From the NCBI RefSeq assembly GCF_018599185.1, contig NZ_JAHFVL010000001.1, positions 2,253,861-2,317,860 of the forward strand: a stretch of 64,000 nt of DNA. Direction: 5' to 3'. The position numbers were made by a program, and so were the translations under genes. Of the stretch, positions 1-9,926 are shown piece by piece. The first letter of the stretch is position 1. Every line of letters begins with the position of its first letter. The notes beneath the pieces were generated by a model. It saw nothing but the letters and a program-made list of their open reading frames with translations, did no database searches and was not told the origin of the DNA. The stretch comes from Rhodanobacter sp. LX-99. GTDB lineage: Bacteria > Pseudomonadota > Gammaproteobacteria > Xanthomonadales > Rhodanobacteraceae.

Positions 1-167
1 ATGCCCGGCGTGGCGGTGTCGGCGCTCAGCTTGTACGCCTCGGTCACCGGCAGCAGGTCGGCGGTGTCCTGTGCCGGCGCCGGCAGCGCGGCGGACAGCA
101 GGATCGGCAACAGGAAGGCGAGCACGGGCAGGCGGGTGGCCAGTCGGCCGAAAGACAACGGTCGCAT
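1..167 (-). CDS. dsbD: Thiol:disulfide interchange protein DsbD, N-terminal fragment
   Basis: Only the first 55 codons lie in the window; the gene runs off the left edge. The product starts MRPLSFGRLATRL, followed by a hydrophobic stretch and an AQD cleavage-like site, so it has a signal peptide of about 30 residues. The mature start, DLLPVTEAYKLSA, matches the N-terminus of the periplasmic alpha domain of DsbD, the inner-membrane protein that carries electrons from cytoplasmic thioredoxin to periplasmic oxidoreductases. None of the catalytic cysteines fall in the visible part. It diverges from a thioredoxin-fold gene at 441, and cutA and groESL follow, an order familiar from Xanthomonas relatives. 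The family call rests on a short segment plus context. Confidence 0.75.
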   Translation of the reverse strand, partial: MRPLSFGRLATRLPVLAFLLPILLSAALPAPAQDTADLLPVTEAYKLSADTATPG

Positions 168-440
168 CACGACTCCAGCAACTTGGGGCCTGTGGGGACA
201 GGCAGGTGGACATTATGACCCAGCGGGTGAGGGCGGGTTCGCCGGCTGCGGCCTTGTGCCTTCGCCCGGCACCCCAAACAGGGTAGGAGTTGCCGTGGCA
301 CGCCATGAGGGCCACATTCGGGCAGTTCCGTTGGTCCACTTTCCGGTAGATCCGTGGCTCCCCCGTTTTGCCGCGAAGTGGTTCTTCTGGCGCGACCGCG
401 AAACCGCGAGCATGCGGGATCCTCACCTGCGGAGAACGTC

Positions 441-1469
441 ATGCGTCGTTTCGTCGTATTGCTGCTGTTGCTGTTGTCGTGGGTATGCGCGCCATCGTGG
501 GCCGAAACCGGCCAGCAGCGGGCGGAAGCGGCCGGTCGCGGCCTGGTGGGTTCGCCCGCGCCGCAGCTGGTGCTGAAGACGATCGACGGCGAGGTCATCG
601 ACCTGGCGGGACTGTATGGCCGCAAAGCCGTCTATCTGAAATTCTGGGCCACCTGGTGCGTGCCTTGTCGCGAACAGATGCCGCATCTGGAGCGCGTGTT
701 CGAACGGGCCGGCCCGGATCTGGCGGTGATCGCGGTCGACGTCGGCTTCGACGACAGCGTAGACGCGGTACGCAAGTACCGTCGCGAGGTGGGACTGAAG
801 ATGCCGATCGTGTTCGATGCGGACGGCACGCTGGGCGCGGCTTTCAACCTGCGGGTGACGCCGCAGCACGTGGTGATCGGCCGTGACGGGCGCATCGCCT
901 ACGTGGGACATATGGCCGACGCGAGACTCGACGCGGCCCTGTCGGCGGCGCGCAAGGCGCCCGTCCGGCCGGTGGTCGCGGGCGCGAAGGCGCCACCGCC
1001 ACCGTCACCCGTCGCCGTGGGCGGCCGTCTGCCGGCGCTGGAGCTGCCCACTCTGGACGGCGCCACGTTCCGGGTGACCGATGCCGTCGACAGGCGCCCG
1101 ACCGTGCTGGTGTTCCTCTCGCCGTGGTGCGAGTCGTATCTGGCCGACAGCCGGCCAGCCCTTTCCGTCCGCTGCCGTGAGGTACGCGAACAGATGACCG
1201 CCTTGTCGGCGCGCGGGTCGGCCCACTGGATCGGCATCAGCTCGGGCCTGTGGGCCAATCGCGACGACCTGGTTCACTGGCGCGACGAGCACCGCGTCGG
1301 CATGCCGCTCGCCCTGGATGCCTCCGGCGCCCTGTTCCGCCGCTTCGGCGTGATGCGCGTGCCGACCGTGCTGGTGGCGGACGCGGATGGGCGCGTGGTG
1401 CGCCGCACCGAAGGCGCGGATGCCGGCCTCGCTGCGCAGCTGCAGGCCCTGGGAAGCGCTTCGCGTTGA
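441..1469 (+). CDS. TlpA/ResA-like thiol-disulfide oxidoreductase with two thioredoxin-fold domains
   Basis: 342 residues. The start at ATG 441 follows GGAGA at 431-435 and gives a clean signal peptide (MRRFVVLLLLLLSWVCAPSWA), so the protein should be periplasmic. The first thioredoxin domain (about residues 40-185) has the redox motif W72-C73-V-P-C76 and a cis-Pro-like RVTPQ stretch. After a proline-rich linker near residue 195, a second thioredoxin-like domain (about 205-335) carries WCESY at 229-233. It keeps the first cysteine, but the second position is Tyr, so it cannot form the usual CxxC disulfide. Divergent dsbD is a plausible electron donor. A role in periplasmic disulfide reduction or cytochrome c maturation is inferred from the family. 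Confidence 0.82.
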   Translation: MRRFVVLLLLLLSWVCAPSWAETGQQRAEAAGRGLVGSPAPQLVLKTIDGEVIDLAGLYGRKAVYLKFWATWCVPCREQMPHLERVFERAGPDLAVIAVDVGFDDSVDAVRKYRREVGLKMPIVFDADGTLGAAFNLRVTPQHVVIGRDGRIAYVGHMADARLDAALSAARKAPVRPVVAGAKAPPPPSPVAVGGRLPALELPTLDGATFRVTDAVDRRPTVLVFLSPWCESYLADSRPALSVRCREVREQMTALSARGSAHWIGISSGLWANRDDLVHWRDEHRVGMPLALDASGALFRRFGVMRVPTVLVADADGRVVRRTEGADAGLAAQLQALGSASR

Positions 1470-1490
1470 CGATGCAGGCGTGCCTGCGAC

Positions 1491-1826
1491 TCAGCCGTCG
1501 ACGTTGGCGCGGACCCAGTCCAGATAGGCTTCGTGGCCGTGCCGCGCCGGCACCGCGATCAGTTCGGGCAGCTCGTACGGGTGCAATTCGAGCAGGCGGG
1601 CTTTCAGCGCGTCGAAGCGGGCGGCGGTGGTCTTGATCAGCAGCAGTTCCTCGCTGTCGCGGGTCACGGCGCCCTGCCAGCGGTAGGTGGAACGAACGGC
1701 GGGCAGGCAGTTGACGCAGGCGGCCAGCCGCTCGCCGACCAGCGCCTCGGCGATGGCCTGGGCGCTGGCGGCGTCCGGGCAGCTGCAATAGCAGAGCAGG
1801 ACGGTGGCGGGATCGGTCGCAGTCAT
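1491..1826 (-). CDS. cutA: Divalent-cation tolerance protein CutA
   Basis: 111 residues starting MTATDPATVLLCYCSCPD. CutA is a small trimeric ferredoxin-like-fold protein linked to copper and other divalent-cation tolerance; its biochemical role is still unclear. The ACVNCLPAVRSTYRWQG segment and the later EELLLIKTTAARFDAL, YELPELIAVPA and YLDWV stretches are the family's conserved core, and the length is normal. The internal ATG at 1826 fits the family length better than upstream in-frame starts, which would run into the groES promoter. It converges on the TlpA-like gene with 21 bp between them. Confidence 0.9.
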   Translation of the reverse strand: MTATDPATVLLCYCSCPDAASAQAIAEALVGERLAACVNCLPAVRSTYRWQGAVTRDSEELLLIKTTAARFDALKARLLELHPYELPELIAVPARHGHEAYLDWVRANVDG

Positions 1827-1885
1827 GGCCAAAGCGTACCCGGCTCGCGCCGGCGGCGCCTGCCCGCGGGCGATTTCGCGGCGTG

Positions 1886-1916
1886 CCCTTGAAACGCAGC
1901 CTTGGTTGCCCAATTA
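1886..1916 (+). promoter_or_regulatory. Probable sigma32 (heat-shock) promoter of groESL
   Basis: CCCTTGAAA (1886-1894), a 14-bp spacer, then CCCAATTA (1909-1916). This is close to the RpoH consensus (CTTGAAA, N11-16, CCCATnT) and lies about 150 bp upstream of groES. The role is inferred from sequence fit and position. Confidence 0.75.
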
Positions 1917-1945
1917 GCTGTTGCATCCCCCGTTTTGAAGATCTC

Positions 1946-1973
1946 TTGCAGCGGGGTCGCATACCCGTAAAAT
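1946..1973 (+). promoter_or_regulatory. Probable sigma70 promoter abutting CIRCE
   Basis: TTGCAG (1946-1951), a 16-bp spacer and TAAAAT (1968-1973) form a good vegetative promoter. The -10 box touches the first CIRCE arm, the geometry expected for HrcA repression of basal groESL transcription. Confidence 0.6.
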
Positions 1974-1999
1974 TGGCACTCATTCACTCTGAGTGCTAA
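1973..1999. promoter_or_regulatory. CIRCE operator (HrcA binding site)
   Basis: TTGGCACTC, nine spacer bases, then GAGTGCTAA. The consensus is TTAGCACTC-N9-GAGTGCTAA, so only the third base of the left arm deviates. It lies 64 bp upstream of groES. HrcA repression is established for this operator class; hrcA itself is not in the window. Confidence 0.93.
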
Positions 2000-2063
2000 C
2001 AAGATCGCGGTCCCGGGTCTTGAAAGCCTTGTCCATCAACCATCTAGTCAGCTGGAGTCGTCC

Positions 2064-2357
2064 ATGAGCACACTGCGTCCGTTGCACGATCGCGTCATCG
2101 TCAAGCGTCTCGAAGAAGAGCGCGTTTCCGCCGGCGGCATCGTCATTCCCGACAGCGCCACCGAAAAGCCGACCCGCGGCAAGGTCGTCGCCGCCGGCAC
2201 CGGCCTGATCATGAGCGACGGCAAGGTGCGCCCGATGTCGCTGAAGGCCGGCGACGTGGTGCTGTTCGGCAAGTACGCCGGCCAGGAAATCAAGATCGAC
2301 GGCGAAGAGCTGGTCTTCCTCAAGGAAGACGACATCGTGGCCGTGATCGAAGGCTGA
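2064..2357 (+). CDS. groES: Co-chaperonin GroES (Hsp10)
   Basis: 97 residues, the normal length. It begins [20 protein letters not shown] and carries [15 protein letters not shown], the mobile loop that docks on GroEL, then the beta-barrel core through [17 protein letters not shown]. GroES caps the GroEL chamber as a heptamer in the cytoplasm during ATP-driven folding. GGAG at 2053-2056 supports the start. It is the first gene of the groESL operon, downstream of a sigma32-type promoter, a sigma70-type promoter and CIRCE, so heat-shock induction by both RpoH and HrcA relief is likely. Confidence 0.98.
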   Translation: MSTLRPLHDRVIVKRLEEERVSAGGIVIPDSATEKPTRGKVVAAGTGLIMSDGKVRPMSLKAGDVVLFGKYAGQEIKIDGEELVFLKEDDIVAVIEG

Positions 2358-2471
2358 TGGGTTGGGGGCTTTGGTTGGTTGAGCGCGAGATCAAAACCGC
2401 GCACCCAGTCGCCTTTGGCTCCTTCTGGTAGCACCTCGCGAAATTTTCCCATTCTTGTTCAATTTTTTTGA

Positions 2472-4136
<1,665 letters not shown>

Positions 4137-4160
4137 GTTCCACGCCCAAGGCACGACAAA

Positions 4161-4193
4161 AGAAAACCCCGCTACGGCGGGGTTTTCTTTTTT
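4161..4193 (+). terminator. Intrinsic terminator of groESL
   Basis: A 12-bp stem (arms 4161-4172 and 4177-4188, core CCCCGC/GCGGGG) with a TACG tetraloop, followed by TTTTT. A-rich sequence before the stem may let it also work on the other strand, for the gene ending at 4234. Confidence 0.92.
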
Positions 4194-4233
4194 GGCACCG
4201 GCCCGGCGGTATTCGCCGGGCCGGTGACGTGGT

Positions 4234-4809
4234 TCAGTGCCCGTGCGCGTGCGCGCTGGCGTCCGCCTTCACGCCGGCACCGACCGACTGCCCGGTGGCG
4301 GTCTGCTGCACCGCGTCGCCGACCGAGCCGGCCGAGCGGTCGGTGGACTGGATCGCCGAATGCGCGGCGTCGCGCACGTCGCCGCCCACACCCTGGCCCA
4401 TGTCGCCGGCCTTGCCCGCGGTGGCGGCGGTGTCGAGACCGGCACCGGTATCGACGTTGGCGTTGGCGCCGGCATGCGAGTCGCCGGCGCCTGCCCCGAT
4501 CGTGCCATTGGCATTCGCGTTGGCGTTGGCGTTGGCGTTGGCGTTGGCATCGGCGTGGTCGTTGACGGTCGAGCGGGTCTTGTCGGCGGCCTTGCGGGTC
4601 CGGTGCTTCACGTGGGAATCGGTGCGGTGCAGGGTCTGCTCCGTCTGCGCGGTGGTTTGACCAACGGTGTGCATGGCGCTCGGTGCGGCTGCGCCGACGT
4701 GGGCGCCGGCACCGACCCGGGCGGCACCGCCGAGGTTGGCCTGGGCGAAGGCGGACACGGTGAATACGCTGGCACCGATCACGAGGGCGGAAAGTATGGT
4801 CTTGCGCAT
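4234..4809 (-). CDS. Secreted Ala/Gly/Asn-rich protein with Asn-Ala dipeptide repeats
   Basis: 191 residues; I recognise no family. The start at 4809 has GGAGG about 7 bases upstream and gives a signal peptide (MRKTILSALVIGASVFTVSAFAQA). The mature protein is low-complexity and hydrophilic, rich in Ala, Gly, Thr, His and Asp. It contains a basic stretch (HVKHRTRKAADKTRSTV), then about eight NA dipeptides encoded by a hexanucleotide tandem repeat, then Gly/Ala-rich linkers and an AHAHGH end. No cysteine or membrane segment appears after the signal, so a periplasmic or extracellular disordered protein is likely. The His-rich tail could bind metal, but that is a guess. Confidence 0.72.
   Translation of the reverse strand: MRKTILSALVIGASVFTVSAFAQANLGGAARVGAGAHVGAAAPSAMHTVGQTTAQTEQTLHRTDSHVKHRTRKAADKTRSTVNDHADANANANANANANANGTIGAGAGDSHAGANANVDTGAGLDTAATAGKAGDMGQGVGGDVRDAAHSAIQSTDRSAGSVGDAVQQTATGQSVGAGVKADASAHAHGH
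4517..4546. repeat. Hexanucleotide tandem repeat (GCGTTG)5
   Basis: Five exact GCGTTG units, flanked by degenerate copies (GCATTC before, GCATCG after). On the minus strand they encode the Asn-Ala dipeptides of the secreted protein. Unit-number change would keep the frame and alter repeat length only. Confidence 0.85.
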
Positions 4810-4983
4810 GAGATTGACCTCCAAATGGGGGAATGCCGCCGCAAGGCACACTGCACGCGCCTCACGGACGCGTCGACGCTAGACGGCGCTGCCCCACTGT
4901 CGTGTGAACATCGTGCCGCGGTCTTCAGTCGCCGGACAGCTCGCTGAACGGCGAGCCCGGAGCGAGGGTTCGAATCGTGCGCA

Positions 4984-6888
4984 TCATCGTGCGGCGGATG
5001 CCGGCAATGGCGCTGGCGGCACGTCGTTGTGGGCGATCTTGCCGGGTGCGGGCGTGAGCGCAGGCGTCGCCGGCTGTGGCAGCAGGCTGTCCAGCTTGTT
5101 GCTCATGCGCAACTGGTCGATGCTGGCCATGGCCTTGTCGAGTTGCTGCTGGTCGTCGCCCTCGGCCAGCGGCGGCGCGCCGGGTGCCTCGGTGAGCGCG
5201 GCCAGTTGCGGGCCGACCAGTTCGGTCAGCGCGAAGTACGGATCGTCGTGGATGCCGATGTGCGCCAGCAGCTTGCCGGGCAGCAGCCAGGAGGCGGTAT
5301 CGGCCTTGCTGCGCTTGCCCGGGTGCTTCGGATCGACCAGCAGCCATACGCCGGCCTGGCTCAGCATGTCGCCGCCGTCGACGAAGCCGGTGATCTGGTA
5401 GCTGTTGCTCAGCGCCGGCAGGTGGTCGCCATAGAACAGCACCACGCTGGGCCGCTGGCGCTGGGCCAGCAGCTTCACCAGCCGGCCGAGCTCGGCGTCG
5501 GCGTGCTTGAGGTGGTAGAGGTAGGTCTGCAGTTCCAGCTTGTCGCGGCCGCTGATGCCGTCGGGCACCGGGATCGCGTCGCGTTCGGCGACGCGGGCAG
5601 GCTCGACGTCGTACGGGCCGTGCGCCTCGATGCTGATCGCGAAGATGAACTGCGGCGGGCCGTCGTTCTTCAGCAGCGTCATGATCTCGTCGGTCATCGC
5701 GCTGTCGGCCATGTACTTGCCGTCGTTCGGCGACGCGGGCGGGAACGACGACTGCGAGACGAAGCGGTCGAAGCCGATCGCCTTGAACGCGGTGGTTCGG
5801 TTCCAGAACGCCGGGTCGTTGCCGTGCAGCGCCAGCGTGGTGTAGCCGTGCCGGTTGAGCGTGCGCACCAGCCCCGGCAGCGCCTTGTGGCTCATCTGCA
5901 GATAGGGAAACTGCAGGTTGTCGAAGTAGCGCAGGGACAGCCCGGTAAGCACCTCGAACTCGGTGCGGATGGTGCCGCCGCCGAAGGTGGGCACGTGCAG
6001 CTTGCCGCTGGTGCCATGTGCGGCGAGCCGGCGCAGGTTCGGCGCGAAGTTGCTGTGCTCGTAGCCGCGCATGATGGTCGGGTCGAAGAACGACTCGCTC
6101 TGCACCACCACGATGTCGGGCAGTTCGCCGCCGGCCGTCGGTGTCTGCATGAATTGCAGCAGGGCCGGCGTGGACTGCTCGATCAGCCTGGTGGCCGCGG
6201 CGCGATCCGGCTTGCGGTCGCCCTTGGAGTATTCGAGGTGGAACAGCATCAGCGAACTGACCAGGCCGGAGTGGGTGGTGGTGGAGATCGCCGACCACGG
6301 TTCCAGCCACAGCGTCTTCCCGTTGTAGATTTTCGCCCAGGCGGGCAGGCCGACCAGCATGCTGGCCAGCGCCAGCGCCAGCACGCCGCCGCCGAGCAGG
6401 CGCGCGCCGCGCGTGCGGCGCGGGAACAACGGCGGCTCCAGTCGCCATGCCGCGGCGATCAGGGCCACCGCGGCGAGCAGGCCCAGGTACGGCCACGGAC
6501 TGTGCGGCAGGTAGCCGGACAGCAGGTGCATGCCGCCCTTGTGCAACTGGCCGACGATACGGAAATCGTCCGGCAGCAGCGGCGTGCCGAGGTTCGCCAC
6601 CTTCAGCAGGTTGACCGCGTACAACAACCCCTGCAGCAGGAACGCCAGCGCGAACGACAGCAACGCGCGCCGGCTGATCGCCAGCAGGATGCCGGCCAGC
6701 AGCAGGCCCGGCCACGCATTGGCCAGCGGGTAGCGCGCCTGGTCGAACAGGCGCAGCGGAGTCACCCCGACGCCGCCGTCCACCAGTCCGGTGAGCAGCA
6801 CGAAGGCCAGCGCCAGCAACAGCAGCAGCGCGGCGCGCGGGACGATGGCGCGCCAGCGTGCGGGCGGGTTGGCGAAATTCGGGGGCAT
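4984..6888 (-). CDS. LTA synthase/OpgB-like sulfatase-fold membrane protein
   Basis: 634 residues. The first 200 or so hold five or so hydrophobic membrane segments, and the rest is a periplasmic alkaline-phosphatase/sulfatase-fold domain. Landmarks are PDIVVVQSESFFDP (metal and nucleophile region), GGGTIRTEFEVLTGL (the catalytic Thr follows this kind of motif), ALHGNDPAFWNR, FAISIEAHGPYD and VLFYGDHLPAL. This is the layout of the LTA-synthase family, which in Gram-negatives includes phosphoglycerol transferases acting on periplasmic glucans (OpgB/MdoB). That specific substrate is inferred. The ATG at 6888 has AGGA just upstream and gives a normal N-terminal membrane anchor. It diverges from glnE. 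Confidence 0.82.
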   Translation of the reverse strand: MPPNFANPPARWRAIVPRAALLLLLALAFVLLTGLVDGGVGVTPLRLFDQARYPLANAWPGLLLAGILLAISRRALLSFALAFLLQGLLYAVNLLKVANLGTPLLPDDFRIVGQLHKGGMHLLSGYLPHSPWPYLGLLAAVALIAAAWRLEPPLFPRRTRGARLLGGGVLALALASMLVGLPAWAKIYNGKTLWLEPWSAISTTTHSGLVSSLMLFHLEYSKGDRKPDRAAATRLIEQSTPALLQFMQTPTAGGELPDIVVVQSESFFDPTIMRGYEHSNFAPNLRRLAAHGTSGKLHVPTFGGGTIRTEFEVLTGLSLRYFDNLQFPYLQMSHKALPGLVRTLNRHGYTTLALHGNDPAFWNRTTAFKAIGFDRFVSQSSFPPASPNDGKYMADSAMTDEIMTLLKNDGPPQFIFAISIEAHGPYDVEPARVAERDAIPVPDGISGRDKLELQTYLYHLKHADAELGRLVKLLAQRQRPSVVLFYGDHLPALSNSYQITGFVDGGDMLSQAGVWLLVDPKHPGKRSKADTASWLLPGKLLAHIGIHDDPYFALTELVGPQLAALTEAPGAPPLAEGDDQQQLDKAMASIDQLRMSNKLDSLLPQPATPALTPAPGKIAHNDVPPAPLPASAAR

Positions 6889-7062
6889 GGCAGTCCTGCG
6901 GTTGCTGTCATGGTCTGGACACGCCAATGTAATGGCATCCAGATGAACAATGGGTAGGGTGTGGCCGGCGAGTTTCGAGCTTGGCCACGGCTTGTTCAAG
7001 CTGCCGTCACGGTCCGCCCGGCCGGGTGCCGGCAACCGCCCGGCATGCGGCACAATGACCGG

Positions 7063-9918
7063 ATGACCCATCCGGAATCCGCCGCGCTGCGAGCGCTGAT
7101 CGACGACCGCTACGGCGACCTGGCTGCCCGTTGCCGCGCCGCCGGCGTGCCGCTTCACGACGACGCCGGCGTGGCCGAGCGGATCCGCCGCACCCTGCTG
7201 GCCAGCGACTTCGCGTTCGACGTGTGGTGCCGCCAGCCGCAGCTGCTGGCGCCGGCCGGACTGGAGCGATTGCGCTCCGGCAGCGACGCCAGCGCACGCA
7301 TCGACGCCTTGAGACTGCCCGGGGACGAGACCGCCTGCATGGTCGCGCTGCGCCGCTTCCGCCACGCCGAGGCGTTGCGGCTGGTGTTTCGCGACGTCAA
7401 CGGGCTGGACGAGCTGCCGGAAACGCTGTCCGCCACCAGCGTGCTGTACGAGGCATTGCTCGGCGTGGCGCTGGACTGGTCCGAGCGCGCGCTGGCCGTG
7501 CGCTACGGCCACAGCCGCGACCACGACGGCGCCCTGCAGCGGCTGCTGGTGATCGGCTTCGGCAAGCTCGGCGGCAGCGAGCTGAACTTCTCCTCCGACA
7601 TCGACCTGGTGCTGGCGTACCCGAACGCCGGCCAGACCGACGGCGCGCGCCCGCTCGACAACAGCGAATACTTCATCCGGCTCGGCCGCCAGCTGGTGCG
7701 CCTGCTGAACGAGCCGACCATGGACGGCATCTGCGCGCGGGTCGACCTGCGCCTGCGCCCGTTCGGCAACGCCGGCCGGCTGGCGCTGTCGTTCGCCGCG
7801 ATGGAGCAGTACTACCAGAGCGAGGGCCGCGACTGGGAACGCTACGCGTGGATCAAGGCGCGCCCGGTCGCCGGCGACCGGGCTGCCGGCAAGCAGCTGC
7901 AGGAGCTGCTGCGCCCGTTCGTCTACCGCAAGTACCTCGACTACACCGCGTTCGCCGGGCTGCGCGAGATGAAGGCGCTGATCGACGCGGAAGTGGCGCG
8001 CAAGGATCTCGCCGACAACCTCAAGCTCGGCCCCGGCGGCATTCGCGAGATCGAGTTCATCGTGCAGCTGACCCAGCTGATCCGCGGCGGCCGCGAACCG
8101 TCCCTGCGCGTGCGCGGCCTGCTGGGCGCGCTGACCGCGTGCGAGGCGCGCGGCCACATCAACGCGGCGCGCGCGCGCATGCTGCGCGAGGCGTATGCGC
8201 TGTTGCGCCGGGTCGAGAACCGGGTGCAGATGCTGCGCGACGCGCAGACCCACGACATCCCCGCCGACGCGCTGAGCCGCGAGCGCATCGCGCTCAGCCT
8301 CGACTATCCCGACTGGGACAGCCTGCATGCGGCGCTGGCGAAGCAGCGCGCCATCGTCAGCGAGGAATTCGCCGCCGTGCTGATGCCGCAGGGCGGTCGC
8401 GCCGCCCGCGTGCCGGCCGCCGACCGGGTGCTGTGGCAGCGCGCCTGCGACGAATCGCTGGACGCCGCCACGCTGGAAGCCTCCGGCTTCGCGCCCGGCG
8501 ACGAGCTGGCCGATGCCCTGCTGAAACTGCCGCAGGCCACGGCGGTGCGCGCGATGTCGGCGCGCTCGCGCGAACGCCTCGATCACCTGATGCCGCAGCT
8601 GTTCGACGCCGCCCGCGCCACCGCCGCGCCGGTGGCCAGCCTGCTGCGGCTGTGCCGGCTGATGCAGGCGGTGGCGCGGCGCTCGTCCTACCTGGCCCTG
8701 CTGGAAGAGCAGCCGGCGGCGCGCCGACGGCTGGTGCGGCTGTTCGCCGACAGTGCGTTCCTGGCCGAGCGCGTCATCGCGCAGCCGCTGCTGCTGGACG
8801 ACGTGCTCGACCCGCGCATCGATCAATTGCCGTTCAAGCGCGCCGACATCACCGCCGAGATCGCGCGCGTGCTGGGCACGCTGGAAGAACGCGAGGCCGA
8901 GGCCGAGCTCGACCGGATCAACGAGTTCAAGGCGTCCACCGCGTTCCGGCTCGGCCTGGCGTTCAACGACGGCCGCGCCGACGCGGTCGCCACCGCGCGC
9001 CGGCTGGCCGCGTTGGCCGAGTCGGTGATCGGCGCGGTGCTGGCGCTGGCCGAGCGCGAGCTGGTCGCCCAGCACGGCCGCCTGCCGGGAACCGACATGC
9101 AGCCGGGCTCGGGTTTTTCCGTGCTGGGCTACGGCAGTCTCGGCGGCGAGGAGCTCGGCTTCGCCTCCGATCTCGACCTCGTCTTCGTCTACGACAGCCG
9201 CCGCGCGCAGGCGATGAGCGACGGCGCACGGCCGATCGAGGGCTCGCGCTGGTACCAGCGCCTCGCCCAGCGGGTGATGAACTGGCTCACCGTGCTGACC
9301 CGCGGCGGCCGCCTGTACGAAGTCGACACGCGCCTGCGTCCGGACGGCTCCAAGGGCCTGCTGGTCAGCAGCCTCGACGCGTTCGTGGCGTACCAGCAGA
9401 GCCGCGCGTGGACGTGGGAACACCAGGCGCTGCTGCGCGCGCGGCCGGTGGCCGGCGACGCGGCGCTCAACGCCGAGTTGGCCGGAGTGCGCCGCGACAT
9501 CCTGGCCGTGCCGCGCGAGCGCGCCACGGTGCTGGCCGAAGTCGGCAGCATGCGTGCGCGCTGGCGCGCCGAGCGCGACCGCTCCGACGAGCGCCAGCTC
9601 GACCTGAAGCAAGGCCACGGCGGCCTGCTCGACATCGAATTCGCGCTGCAGGGGCTGGTGCTGGCGCATGCGGCCGAGCAGCCGGGCCTGCTCGGCGTCA
9701 CCGCGAACGCCGGCCTGATCGAAGCGTGCCGCGTCGCCGGCCTGCTCGACAGCGACCAGTCCGCGATCCTCACCGTAGCCCATGCCGACCTGCTGCAACG
9801 CGCGCTCGCCTGCACGCTCGACCTGCGCTCGCGCATCGCGCCGCGCGATGCGGAGCTGGAGCAGCTATGCGGCAGCGTGCGCGAGGTCACCGATGCGCTG
9901 GGCTTTGCGTTCGACTGA
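7063..9918 (+). CDS. glnE: Bifunctional glutamine synthetase adenylyltransferase/adenylyl-removing enzyme
   Basis: 951 residues, the usual length. GlnE adds and removes AMP on glutamine synthetase in response to PII, tuning ammonia assimilation. The two nucleotidyltransferase domains are each marked by a G-G-D-x-D pattern: GKLGGSELNFSSDIDLVLAY near residue 167 (deadenylylating half) and GYGSLGGEELGFASDLDLVF near 689 (adenylylating half). Each is followed by its helical partner (GPGGIREIEFIVQ; KQGHGGLLDIEFALQ). ATG 7063 was chosen because MTHPESAALRALI matches family starts; an in-frame ATG at 7045 is possible. The gene stands alone and ends 8 bp from the convergent ELM1-family gene. Confidence 0.96.
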   Translation: MTHPESAALRALIDDRYGDLAARCRAAGVPLHDDAGVAERIRRTLLASDFAFDVWCRQPQLLAPAGLERLRSGSDASARIDALRLPGDETACMVALRRFRHAEALRLVFRDVNGLDELPETLSATSVLYEALLGVALDWSERALAVRYGHSRDHDGALQRLLVIGFGKLGGSELNFSSDIDLVLAYPNAGQTDGARPLDNSEYFIRLGRQLVRLLNEPTMDGICARVDLRLRPFGNAGRLALSFAAMEQYYQSEGRDWERYAWIKARPVAGDRAAGKQLQELLRPFVYRKYLDYTAFAGLREMKALIDAEVARKDLADNLKLGPGGIREIEFIVQLTQLIRGGREPSLRVRGLLGALTACEARGHINAARARMLREAYALLRRVENRVQMLRDAQTHDIPADALSRERIALSLDYPDWDSLHAALAKQRAIVSEEFAAVLMPQGGRAARVPAADRVLWQRACDESLDAATLEASGFAPGDELADALLKLPQATAVRAMSARSRERLDHLMPQLFDAARATAAPVASLLRLCRLMQAVARRSSYLALLEEQPAARRRLVRLFADSAFLAERVIAQPLLLDDVLDPRIDQLPFKRADITAEIARVLGTLEEREAEAELDRINEFKASTAFRLGLAFNDGRADAVATARRLAALAESVIGAVLALAERELVAQHGRLPGTDMQPGSGFSVLGYGSLGGEELGFASDLDLVFVYDSRRAQAMSDGARPIEGSRWYQRLAQRVMNWLTVLTRGGRLYEVDTRLRPDGSKGLLVSSLDAFVAYQQSRAWTWEHQALLRARPVAGDAALNAELAGVRRDILAVPRERATVLAEVGSMRARWRAERDRSDERQLDLKQGHGGLLDIEFALQGLVLAHAAEQPGLLGVTANAGLIEACRVAGLLDSDQSAILTVAHADLLQRALACTLDLRSRIAPRDAELEQLCGSVREVTDALGFAFD

Positions 9919-9926
9919 GCAGCAGC

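Noticed and set aside
6889..9798. Very long minus-strand open frame running antisense through glnE into the LTA-synthase gene
   Set aside because: Its upstream 970 residues are a repetitive Arg/Ala/His/Gln-rich shadow of glnE. The real product starts at 6888, where membrane helices begin.
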